Source of the DNA: Spirosoma panaciterrae DSM 21099
GTDB lineage: Bacteria > Bacteroidota > Bacteroidia > Cytophagales > Spirosomataceae
Reading direction: 5' to 3'
DNA length: 64,000 bases
Assembly: GCF_000374025.1 (NCBI RefSeq)
Contig: NZ_KB893173.1
Coordinates: 62,001 to 126,000, forward strand
Positions 15,999 to 23,211 of this stretch are shown piece after piece. The notes beneath the pieces were generated by a model, which searched no databases, was not told the DNA's origin, and saw nothing but the letters and a program-made list of their open reading frames with translations. Within the stretch, counting starts at the first letter, position 1. Each line of letters begins with the position of its first letter. The translations under genes were made by a program, and so were the position numbers.

Positions 15999-17126
15999 AT
16001 GACAATACGAACTCGGGTCGGACAACTTATCTCCTTTTTCTTTCGGTCGTTGTTGTGGTCGATCAATTTAATGCTGGCTTTATATACCTGTCTGGCTTAT
16101 TGGCTTCTGTATAGTTTACAGATTGAACACTGGTCGGCAGGTATGGTCATGATTAGTATTCCCATTGTTTGGGGGCTGAATTTTGTTGTTACCTGTCTAT
16201 GGCTTACTACGCGCCCTTGGCGAAGCTGGCTATCTGGCCTGGTTATACTACTAGGTATTTTTCTGTTTGGTGCCCGCACGTTTGTCTGGCATTCGCCTAC
16301 AGCCCCCCAAAGTCCGGGTACACCAATAAAAGTGTTCAGCTATAATGTTCATCAGTTCAATGAATTTGGCGTAAACGACACCCCAGCGCTCAATTCAAAC
16401 AAGGTGTTGCCCCAGCGCATGCTAAACTATGTGATCCGTTTCGATGCCCCCATCAAGTGCTTCCAGGAAACGTTTACCCAAAGCAATATCCCCGACTATG
16501 ACCTGCTGAGTCGGTTCAGTCAGGCGGGTTATGCCTATAACGCTTTGTTACACCCTGAAGAAGGTCACAAAGCGAATGGTGACATTGGGGTAGCTATATT
16601 CTCGCGATTTCCGATTGTCGATTCAGGACGAGAAGTGTTTGAAACTCACAATGGCCTGGTTTGGGCGAATATCAAAATCGGTAATGATACCATACGTATC
16701 ATCAATGTACACCTGCATTCAATGGGTATTCGGGTAGGTCGGGTTCTGCGGCAGAACGAAATGAAAGGCGTTCAACATGAAACGCGGGGTGTGTTAAGTG
16801 CGCTTCGTATGGGCTTTATCGACCGAAATAATGAAGTACGACGGGTTGAGGAGTATGTTCGGGCAAGCCCTTATCCTGTAATTGTAACCGGCGATCATAA
16901 CGATACGCCGTATAGTGTCGTCTATGAACGAATGCGTCGGGTATTGCCCAATAGTTTTGAAGATGCCGGACGAGGCTTCGGCTTTACGTATAATCGACTA
17001 CCTAAATTTATCCGCATCGATCATCAGTTTCACGACCCCAAATTGTCTGTCTTAAACTTCGAGACCATCAATTACACAACTTATTCCGACCACTACCCTA
17101 TCGTCGGAACCTATCTTTTGAAATAA
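15999..17126 (+). CDS. Membrane-bound endonuclease/exonuclease/phosphatase-family protein
   Basis: A 375-residue protein. Three hydrophobic segments lie at about residues 14-40, 48-70 and 74-92, followed by a periplasmic or outer-leaflet EEP domain. Its motifs are FSYNVHQFN (Asn at the metal site), CFQETF (Glu), INVHLHS, TGDHNDTP (Asp and Asn) and YSDHYPIVG (catalytic His). The fold covers DNases, phosphodiesterases and sphingomyelinases; a membrane-anchored copy suggests a substrate in the envelope rather than chromosomal DNA. A TATTTTTG box at 15951-15958 may be its promoter -7 element. The gene is alone and diverges from rimP. Confidence 0.87.
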   Translation: MTIRTRVGQLISFFFRSLLWSINLMLALYTCLAYWLLYSLQIEHWSAGMVMISIPIVWGLNFVVTCLWLTTRPWRSWLSGLVILLGIFLFGARTFVWHSPTAPQSPGTPIKVFSYNVHQFNEFGVNDTPALNSNKVLPQRMLNYVIRFDAPIKCFQETFTQSNIPDYDLLSRFSQAGYAYNALLHPEEGHKANGDIGVAIFSRFPIVDSGREVFETHNGLVWANIKIGNDTIRIINVHLHSMGIRVGRVLRQNEMKGVQHETRGVLSALRMGFIDRNNEVRRVEEYVRASPYPVIVTGDHNDTPYSVVYERMRRVLPNSFEDAGRGFGFTYNRLPKFIRIDHQFHDPKLSVLNFETINYTTYSDHYPIVGTYLLK

Positions 17127-17199
17127 TACATAGGAGAAGTGCGTAATAGCTATTGGTCACGCCTATTTTCACTTATCATACACTCCCGCTGGCATTATA

Positions 17200-17610
17200 T
17201 TAAGGGTGGGCATTCACCCATTGTTGACCATCTGTAAACACTTCTTTTTTCCAGATGGGTACAGTTTGCTTGATGGTATCGATAATGAACCGACAGGCCT
17301 CAAAGGCATCGGCCCGATGCGCAGTAGCGACCCCGATCAGCACAGCAATTTCCCCGACTTGTAAAATACCCTTCCGATGGATGATGGTATATCGAAGAAT
17401 TGGCCATTGGTTCTGGGCCTGGTCGGCAATTTTTTGCATTTCGCTGATTGCCATTCGGTCGTAGGCTTCGTATTCCAGTCGATCAACAGGGCGTTGCTGC
17501 GTATTATCCCGAACTACGCCCAGAAAAAAATCAATAGCGCCAGCCTGTGAAGATTGGAGATGATGCAGCGCTGTAGCTACATCAATCGGGTCAGAAGTAA
17601 GTGTAATCAT
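17200..17610 (-). CDS. moaE: Molybdopterin synthase catalytic subunit MoaE
   Basis: A 136-residue MoaE, the large subunit that converts precursor Z (cPMP) to molybdopterin using sulfur carried on MoaD. Signatures: FFLGVVRDN, the LEYEAYDRMA block, HRKGILQVGEIAV, GVATAHRADAFEAC and the C-terminal PIWKKEVF with active-site lysines. The start at 17610 (MITLTSDP) fits the family; an upstream ATG at 17661 would add 17 residues without homology. It follows moaD with a 60-base gap, which is the usual pair order. Confidence 0.94.
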   Translation of the reverse strand: MITLTSDPIDVATALHHLQSSQAGAIDFFLGVVRDNTQQRPVDRLEYEAYDRMAISEMQKIADQAQNQWPILRYTIIHRKGILQVGEIAVLIGVATAHRADAFEACRFIIDTIKQTVPIWKKEVFTDGQQWVNAHP

Positions 17611-17670
17611 ACGATAAAGGTGGAAGCGAGCACGCGAAGGTTCAATTCGCTTGGGCTTCATTCGTTCATA

Positions 17671-17931
17671 TTACCCTCCACTAACCGGAGGGATCAATGC
17701 GATTTCGTCGTTAATATGGAGGATCTGATCGGTTTCAGCATACTCACCGTTGACAGCTACCAACAACGAACGAATACCAGCCAAAGCCGGGTACTGTTGA
17801 TTCAATTGGCTAAGCAAATCGGCCACACGAGCTTCTTCAGACAAGGGAACCGAAACCTTCGACTGCCCCGTCAGATCGCGGGTAACTCCAAACAGCAGCA
17901 CCGAAACAGATGAATTCATGAGTAACTCCAT
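17671..17931 (-). CDS. moaD: Molybdopterin synthase sulfur carrier subunit MoaD
   Basis: An 86-residue ubiquitin-like protein ending in the di-glycine tail (IPPVSGG) that is adenylated and thiocarboxylated by MoeB-type enzymes. The N-terminal strand VSVLLFGVTRDLTG and the conserved LLVAVNGEYAETDQ and INDEIALIPP segments match MoaD. A second ATG at 17919 would give an 82-residue form, equally plausible. It precedes moaE on the same strand. No other molybdenum-cofactor genes lie in the window. Confidence 0.92.
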   Translation of the reverse strand: MELLMNSSVSVLLFGVTRDLTGQSKVSVPLSEEARVADLLSQLNQQYPALAGIRSLLVAVNGEYAETDQILHINDEIALIPPVSGG

Positions 17932-17990
17932 GAGAATAGTTATTCAGACAACGCATCAACCGCCGATTGAAGTTCGCTCTACCCGAATAA

Positions 17991-18027
17991 AAAACGGTGT
18001 TACTTCTTTTCAGGGTAACACCGTTTT
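17991..18027 (-). terminator. Terminator of the small exported-protein gene
   Basis: A perfect 13-bp stem (17991-18003/18015-18027; AAAACGGTGTTAC) with an 11-nt loop. On the minus strand it ends in a run of T. It lies 18 bases beyond the stop of the gene at 18045-18329 and just ahead of moaD. Confidence 0.75.
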
Positions 18028-18044
18028 CGAACACGACTACATTC

Positions 18045-18329
18045 TTATTTTGATTTATCCAGTTTGCGCTCGGCCTTTTTCATTTTACGGTCGGCCTTAT
18101 CGAGCGCTTTATCTGTTCCATCTTTAACGTCTTCTTTCGTGTTTTTGGCTGCTTTCGAGATCTTGTCACCGGCTTTATCGGCTTCGCGGCCTACTTTACG
18201 CCCTGCAGCTTTGGTTGTTTCTTTCGCCTGGTGGGCTGCTTCTTTTGCTTTTTCTTTCGTATCCTGACCGAACACGACGACACCCGTCGACATAAGCAGC
18301 ATGGCAGTCAGTATTGTGAGCTTTTTCAT
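18045..18329 (-). CDS. Small exported Lys/Ala/Asp-rich protein
   Basis: A 94-residue protein. The signal peptide is MKKLTILTAMLLMSTGVVVF followed by GQ, a typical Bacteroidota cleavage context; an upstream in-frame ATG at 18377 lies outside it. The mature part is one long charged helix made of 11-residue-like KAxxxAxxAKxxxKxx units (EKAKEAAHQAKETTKAAGRK, then AGDKISKAAKNTKEDVKDG), resembling LEA, CsbD or apolipophorin-type repeats. Such proteins are often stress-induced and protect membranes or proteins. It follows the trypsin-like protease gene by 71 bases and is probably the third gene of the sigma factor operon. Confidence 0.8.
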   Translation of the reverse strand: MKKLTILTAMLLMSTGVVVFGQDTKEKAKEAAHQAKETTKAAGRKVGREADKAGDKISKAAKNTKEDVKDGTDKALDKADRKMKKAERKLDKSK

Positions 18330-18400
18330 GGTTGTTGAGTTATTATTTCGTTTCAATAACTCAAACCCGAATCGCATTGTTTAGTCCCCTCAGCCGTTTT

Positions 18401-19414
18401 TTATTCTTTGTGCTTAAACACTTTTACCTGATACACATAGTCCTGCATGCGCTTGATCTGTTGCTTCCGGGATAAGGTAGCCAGCGTATTTTTTCGATTT
18501 AGCCGCACAGGCTGCCCTTTTAGTGAATCGGCAGGAATACTATTCAGGGATTCGAGCAGGTAGTTTGTTTTCACCGCGAAACTTACCCCTTCCGACGTGG
18601 TTTGCTTACCACTGATGATACCGATTATGGCTCCTTTTTCATTCAGGAGTGGCCCACCCGAGTTTCCTGGGTTGACGCCAATGGCCACCTGATAAGCCGT
18701 TGAATCGCCCCGGTATCCAGTACCTGAACTTAAATATCCTTCGCCATACACGATTTCTTCGCGCGGATACCCCAGTGTATAAACGCGCTCACCCAAATCG
18801 GACGAGTGGGCATCGAAGCTATACGGTACCGGCGGTAAGGGGCGAAAGGCGCTATCGTCGCAAAGTTGCAGGAAAGCCAGATCATGCGGCTGATCGGCAT
18901 ATACGACCCTGGCCTTATAGACTTCCCCTTTATTGCTTTGCACATATACCGAGTCGGCATCCCGGATGATGTGGTTATTAGTAACAAAGTAACCATCACC
19001 AGTGATGAGGAAACCCGTGCCGGCTACCTGACCTGGATTCAGGCTTAACGCCCGTCCGCGTCCGTTCAGATCGCTCCATAGCTTCCGCTGCGACGACTTA
19101 ACGGCCTGAATCTCTTTGCTTAACTGGCTATATTGCTGCTCCTGCTTATGACTTTGCTGATACGACCGATATAGAAAAATAGAGCCGAATGTGGTTATGA
19201 TAGCCGCCGATGCCGCTACAGCCAGCGTGGTGCGGTAGGTTTTCCATAATTCACGAATCTGCCCCGACTGCTCCAGACCGGATTGATACGAATCTGCCGC
19301 CCGACGCATAGCCTTCATATCGGTGTTCGCATGAATCTTCGCCAGCCGCTGTTTAAACCGGATTCGCTCCCCATAGGCATGCAAAGCGTTTTCTATGTCT
19401 CTTTCCTCGTCCAT
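18401..19414 (-). CDS. Membrane-anchored trypsin-like (S1C/HtrA-type) serine protease
   Basis: A 337-residue protein with a cytoplasmic N-terminus of about 60 residues, one membrane helix (about 62-82), a short coiled coil (85-115) and a periplasmic chymotrypsin-fold protease. The triad is visible: His148 (TNNHII), Asp178 (HDLAFL) and Ser252 (GNSGGPL). There is no PDZ domain, unlike DegP/HtrA; the C-terminus is a short basic tail. The N-terminal tail sits where an anti-sigma domain would lie in such loci, since an ECF-type sigma gene precedes it by 99 bases on the same strand. It could sense or relay envelope stress to the sigma factor; that is inference. Confidence 0.88.
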   Translation of the reverse strand: MDEERDIENALHAYGERIRFKQRLAKIHANTDMKAMRRAADSYQSGLEQSGQIRELWKTYRTTLAVAASAAIITTFGSIFLYRSYQQSHKQEQQYSQLSKEIQAVKSSQRKLWSDLNGRGRALSLNPGQVAGTGFLITGDGYFVTNNHIIRDADSVYVQSNKGEVYKARVVYADQPHDLAFLQLCDDSAFRPLPPVPYSFDAHSSDLGERVYTLGYPREEIVYGEGYLSSGTGYRGDSTAYQVAIGVNPGNSGGPLLNEKGAIIGIISGKQTTSEGVSFAVKTNYLLESLNSIPADSLKGQPVRLNRKNTLATLSRKQQIKRMQDYVYQVKVFKHKE

Positions 19415-19513
19415 TTCTAAAGAAAGTTGTCTGGTTGAAACGTTATAGGGTTTGCAAGCTGCGAAGGGACTGATTTAGCAGGCACCTCAACAACTCTTTA
19501 ACCGTATAACCTA

Positions 19514-20101
19514 TTACTGTTTATACTCCGAAAAGAAAAGCCGCTTCAACCGCATCAGACATTTGTACTTCTGCGTTTTGGCATTGTCGGCATTGGTATA
19601 GCCAAACTTTTCGGTTATATCCTGCATGCTCAGATGCCGAATATAAAAGTCCTCCAGCAAGGTCCGGCAGGGTTCACCAAGCCGGTCAAGCGAATCAGCC
19701 ATCAGGTCAAACTGGCGGTCGCGCTCTTCGTGCACAGACAGGTCATCCGTCAGATGCTCCAGCGCCATGTCGTCCGACACAGGCGATTCAATATCGCGCA
19801 CCATAAATCGACTCCGCTGCGTCAGTTGCTTAAGCCATAATCGCCTGCTTACTGAATATAGGTACGTTTTCAGTTGGCAATGCAACTCCAGCGACCCACT
19901 CCTCACTTTTTCATACAGGACAATCAGCGCTTCCTGATAAATATCCTTCGCATCGTCCTCAGTACCTGTGTTGGTCATCACCAGGTGAATAACCATTGGA
20001 AAGTACCGGCGATACAACTGCCCAAGCGCGTCGTCGGAGCCATTGGCCAACCCCATAAGCAACTCTTCATCAGTCCATACGGGGTGCTTACTTTCCTTCA
20101 T
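19514..20101 (-). CDS. ECF-type RNA polymerase sigma factor
   Basis: A 195-residue sigma-70-family factor. Region 2 lies at about 25-95 (ALGQLYRRYFPMVIHLVM, DAKDIYQEALIVLYEK, then LKTYLYSVSRRLWL), the DNA-melting part. Region 4 lies at about 130-190 (LGEPCRTLLEDFYIRHLSMQ, then DITEKFGYTNADNAKTQKYK), with a helix-turn-helix. The order sigma factor, membrane-anchored protease, small exported protein is consistent with an envelope-stress unit. No separate anti-sigma gene is adjacent, which is unusual for the class. Confidence 0.92.
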   Translation of the reverse strand: MKESKHPVWTDEELLMGLANGSDDALGQLYRRYFPMVIHLVMTNTGTEDDAKDIYQEALIVLYEKVRSGSLELHCQLKTYLYSVSRRLWLKQLTQRSRFMVRDIESPVSDDMALEHLTDDLSVHEERDRQFDLMADSLDRLGEPCRTLLEDFYIRHLSMQDITEKFGYTNADNAKTQKYKCLMRLKRLFFSEYKQ

Positions 20102-20243
20102 TGAGTCGAGTCATTACTTAATACAAAAATGCCTGATACGTAACCCAAAAAAAATTTAAAAAATAGTGGGTTACCTTTTTCCCGATCGGGTATTAAGGTT
20201 GACATTAATCATTAATCACTTAAACGAAAACTTTCTCAAAACT

Positions 20244-20441
20244 ATGAAAGCAATCACGAAATCTGCCTTCTTTTTCATGGCTATGATCGCCCTGGCTACG
20301 TCTTGCAGCTCGAAAAAAACTGAAACTGAGACCACTACGACCGATTCTACCTCGACTATGATGTCTGACTCTACTGCAGCTACAGACTCTACGATGGCTA
20401 CGGATTCGGCTTCGACGATGTCTGCAGATAGCGCGAAGTAA
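20244..20441 (+). CDS. Small Ser/Thr/Asp-rich lipoprotein
   Basis: A 65-residue lipoprotein. The start at 20244 gives a signal peptide ending in the lipobox LATSC (Cys at residue 21). The mature part is an unstructured run of repeats of DSTxxxx type (TTDSTSTMMSDSTAATDST, then MATDSASTMSADSAK) with no other domain. It diverges from the sigma factor gene and could be in its regulon. A terminator follows. Function unknown. Confidence 0.8.
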   Translation: MKAITKSAFFFMAMIALATSCSSKKTETETTTTDSTSTMMSDSTAATDSTMATDSASTMSADSAK

Positions 20442-20497
20442 TTTTTGCTAAGGCACAACTGCCGGTAACTTTTACCGACAACGCTATATACGGTATT

Positions 20498-20526
20498 AAG
20501 CCCTCTGACAGGTCAGGGGGCTTTTT
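20498..20526 (+). terminator. Terminator of the small lipoprotein gene
   Basis: AAGCCCTCTG pairs with CAGGGGGCTT (10 bp with one T-G pair) around ACAGGT and is followed by TTTTT on the plus strand. It lies about 60 bases after the stop of the lipoprotein gene and ahead of the convergent gpsA 3' end. Confidence 0.8.
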
Positions 20527-20559
20527 GCTTCTACACAGATTAGGCCACCCACAACTCCT

Positions 20560-21564
20560 CTACATCAGCATACCTTTTAATCCATTCATCTCTAGGGTCG
20601 GGGCAGCCCGTTCATAAAGGATGTTGTATACAGCATTGGTAATGGGCATATTGACGCCAAATTTCTCGTTAATGGCGTGTATACTTTTCACAGCGTAATA
20701 CCCTTCGGCAATCATATTCATTTCGGCCTGAGCCGACTGGATCGTATAGCCTCTTCCAATTAATGTTCCGAAGGTTCGGTTGCGGCTAAAGGGAGAGTAT
20801 GCGGTCACCAGTAAGTCACCCAGATAGGCTGAACCGCTCAAGTCCCGGTGTTTGGGATAGACGGCATCGACAAATCGCTTAATTTCCTGCATGGCATTGG
20901 AAACCAGAACGGCCTGAAAGTTATCGCCATAGCCTAGCCCATGCGTAATGCCGCAAGCCAGTGCTATAATATTCTTCATGACCGCACTGTACTCGATTCC
21001 ATAGATATCATCGACGGGAGTGGTCTGTACAAACCGGCAGCGAAGCAAATCAGCCACCTTCTGGGCCGAAGTGGGATCGGGTGAAGCGATGGTCAGGTAT
21101 GATTGTTTTTCAAGAGCCACTTCCTCTGCATGGCATGGCCCGGCAATGACTGAAATACGTTCAGCAGGAACGCCGTACCGATCGCTGACCCAATCGGTAA
21201 CGAGTTGATTAGCCTCGGGGATCATCCCTTTAATGGCCGAAATCACAAATTTCCCAGCAAAATGACCAGGAGTTAAACCTTTGAGGGCATCTGAGACAAA
21301 AGCTGCCGGAACGGCCAGAATAATAAAATCACTATCACGAACGGCGTCCCGGATTTTGGTACAAATTTTTACCTTCCGCGTATTGATCTGTACATCGCTC
21401 AGATAGCTTGGATTATGCCCAAATTTCTTAATGTGTTCCGCATCAGAGGCTTTGCGAAGCCACCATTTTATATTGACGTTATTTTCGGAGAGGATTTTGA
21501 CGAGCGCCGTGGCCCAACTTCCTCCACCCACCATGGTCAGCCGTACAGGTTGTGTTACTTTCAT
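20560..21564 (-). CDS. gpsA: NAD(P)-dependent glycerol-3-phosphate dehydrogenase
   Basis: A 334-residue GpsA that reduces dihydroxyacetone phosphate to glycerol-3-phosphate for phospholipid synthesis. The N-terminal Rossmann motif is VGGGSWATALVKILSENN (GxGxxA form), followed by FIILAVPAAFVSDAL, ISAIKGM, the catalytic Lys in AVMKNIIALACG, and GDLLVTAYSPFSRNRTFG in the C-terminal half. The start at 21564 (MKVTQPVRLTMVGGG) was chosen because an upstream ATG at 21666 would read through an inverted-repeat element (21587-21703). Confidence 0.95.
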   Translation of the reverse strand: MKVTQPVRLTMVGGGSWATALVKILSENNVNIKWWLRKASDAEHIKKFGHNPSYLSDVQINTRKVKICTKIRDAVRDSDFIILAVPAAFVSDALKGLTPGHFAGKFVISAIKGMIPEANQLVTDWVSDRYGVPAERISVIAGPCHAEEVALEKQSYLTIASPDPTSAQKVADLLRCRFVQTTPVDDIYGIEYSAVMKNIIALACGITHGLGYGDNFQAVLVSNAMQEIKRFVDAVYPKHRDLSGSAYLGDLLVTAYSPFSRNRTFGTLIGRGYTIQSAQAEMNMIAEGYYAVKSIHAINEKFGVNMPITNAVYNILYERAAPTLEMNGLKGMLM

Positions 21565-21586
21565 GGGGTAAAGAAAAGAAATAAAA

Positions 21587-21703
21587 TCAGAACCGGGATT
21601 TAACGGATTCGTGGATTCCGCAGATTTTGTTCGTTTCGCCTGCTTCTCAGAAGTGGCTAACAACATCTCTGAAATCCACGAATTCGTTAAATCCCGGTTC
21701 TGA
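21587..21703. repeat. 31-bp inverted repeat element
   Basis: Positions 21587-21617 and 21673-21703 are inverted copies matching at 30 of 31 positions, separated by a 55-nt loop. The right arm ends at the base before the stop codon of the HlyD-family gene and the left arm begins 23 bases before the gpsA start. The arms carry TTAAATCCCGGTTCTGA, a pattern unlike a plain terminator. This looks like a small mobile or REP-type palindrome that now may also act as a terminator. Confidence 0.7.
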
Positions 21704-23122
21704 CTACTCTTCTTTATCCTCTTTTTTCTTATTCTTTTTGGGATCTCGCTTCGTGATTAACTCACCATCTTTAAGCTTTTTTGAGACAGCGATGAAGGGC
21801 CCCGAAATAATCTGTTCGCCTGGTTTCAGGCCCGATACAACCTCAATATTTTCAAAGTCGCTAATGCCGGTTTTGACTTCACGTTGCCTGGCTTTCCCTC
21901 CCACATTGACAAAGACGATCTCTTTAGGCTTATCTTTCTTCTCGATCTGGCTGGCTGGCTTCTCCGCTACGGTGCCATTGCTGTTATCCGCCATTTTTTC
22001 GGTATCGACAGCTGTAGAATCGGCTCCCCGTGTGGTAACTGCCGCAATCGGCACAGCCAGTACACCCATTTTACGATCAGTAATAATTTCGACCGAGGCC
22101 GTCATGCCGGGTTTGAAAGGATAGCCCTTTTTATCTTTCTCGGCCAGCAGATCAGCATACGAGTTATTAAGGATTTTTACTTTTACCTCAAATTCCGTTA
22201 CGGCATCACTCGAAACTGAAGCGGCTGCCGCCGAGCCCGACGAACTGGTCATTCCATTGGCCGTATTGGCAATTTCATACACAACCCCCTTAAACTTGCG
22301 GCCCGCCGTAGTATATGAGTCTACTTCAATATCGGCCGTATCGCCCAGATTTACCCGGACAATATCGTTCTCGTTGACATTCACCCGGACCTCCATATTT
22401 TGCAGATTGGCAATGCGCATGATTTCAGTACCCGCCATTTGCGAAGTTCCTACAACCCGCTCACCCAATTCTATATTAAGCTTGGATACGGTTCCGTTGA
22501 CAGGCGAATAGATGGTGGTTTTGCGAAGGTTTTCGCTGGCATCGCGCAGATTGGCCTCTGCACTCTGGATGTTGAACTGAGCGGCCCGCACGTTGGCTTT
22601 TGCCGCTTCCACTTCCTGCTGGGCTACGTTGTAGTTGGCTTCGCTGGTTTCCAGATCAGCCGATGAAATCACCTTATCAGCAAACAGTTTTTTATTCCGT
22701 TCGTAGTCGGCCTTTGACCGAATCAGCCGAGCACTCGACTGGGCCACCGACGCTTTGGATTGTTCTAACTGCGCTTTGCTCTGATTGACGGTCGCTTTGG
22801 CCCGAGCCATCATGGATTCATAGTTGTCCGGGCGAATACGGCACAGGAGCTGCCCCGCTTTAACAGGATCGCCTTCATTGACATACAGGCCAATGATCTC
22901 CCCCGACACATCCGGGCTGATTTTTACTTCAACCTGGGGCTGTACACGGCCCGATGCACTCACCCGCTCCGTGACATTTAATCGCTTGACGGAGGCAAAA
23001 TCGACTTCAGTAGCTTTCGGTTTTCCAATAATTCCGGATTGTTTGGCTGCTACCAGCCCACCAATGATCAGTACAAGTACGCCACCTAATATCCACCAGA
23101 TACGGTTTGATTTCTTCTTCAT
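21704..23122 (-). CDS. RND/MacA-type periplasmic efflux adaptor
   Basis: A 472-residue HlyD-family adaptor that links an inner-membrane pump to an outer-membrane channel. The N-terminal anchor (IWWILGGVLVLIIGGLVAA) is followed by the first barrel-sandwich half (VKISPDVSGEIIGLYVNEGD, then PVKAGQLLCRI), a long alpha-hairpin (about 100-210; repeats of VNQSKAQLEQSKASVAQSS), the second half-motif (TIYSPVNGTVSKLNIELGERV), beta-barrel and a membrane-proximal domain. The C-terminus is a basic tail (KKNKKKEDKEE). The start at 23122 fits the anchor. It lies 87 bases downstream of the TolC gene. Confidence 0.93.
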   Translation of the reverse strand: MKKKSNRIWWILGGVLVLIIGGLVAAKQSGIIGKPKATEVDFASVKRLNVTERVSASGRVQPQVEVKISPDVSGEIIGLYVNEGDPVKAGQLLCRIRPDNYESMMARAKATVNQSKAQLEQSKASVAQSSARLIRSKADYERNKKLFADKVISSADLETSEANYNVAQQEVEAAKANVRAAQFNIQSAEANLRDASENLRKTTIYSPVNGTVSKLNIELGERVVGTSQMAGTEIMRIANLQNMEVRVNVNENDIVRVNLGDTADIEVDSYTTAGRKFKGVVYEIANTANGMTSSSGSAAAASVSSDAVTEFEVKVKILNNSYADLLAEKDKKGYPFKPGMTASVEIITDRKMGVLAVPIAAVTTRGADSTAVDTEKMADNSNGTVAEKPASQIEKKDKPKEIVFVNVGGKARQREVKTGISDFENIEVVSGLKPGEQIISGPFIAVSKKLKDGELITKRDPKKNKKKEDKEE

Positions 23123-23146
23123 AATGAATGAACGAGCGAAAGAATG

Positions 23147-23211
23147 AATGAGCGAAAAAGCGTTTGTACTCGAAAAGATCACTCTTTCAACTGTTCGCTC
23201 TTTCGCTCATT
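23147..23211. repeat. Purine-rich hairpin repeat (GAGCGAAAGA family, copy 1)
   Basis: AATGAGCGAAAAAGCG (23147-23162) pairs with its inverted copy at 23196-23211, 15 of 16 matches, around a 33-nt loop. A second copy of the unit lies just before the left arm (AATGAACGAGCGAAAG), making a short tandem. The right arm overlaps the stop codon of the TolC gene. Related elements lie at 27263-27324 and 53481-53557. Confidence 0.65.

Noticed and set aside
16097-16279. Minus-strand frame inside the EEP-domain gene
   Set aside because: Shadow of a real gene.
20560-21666. Longer gpsA start at 21666
   Set aside because: It would translate part of an inverted repeat element; 21564 matches the family start.
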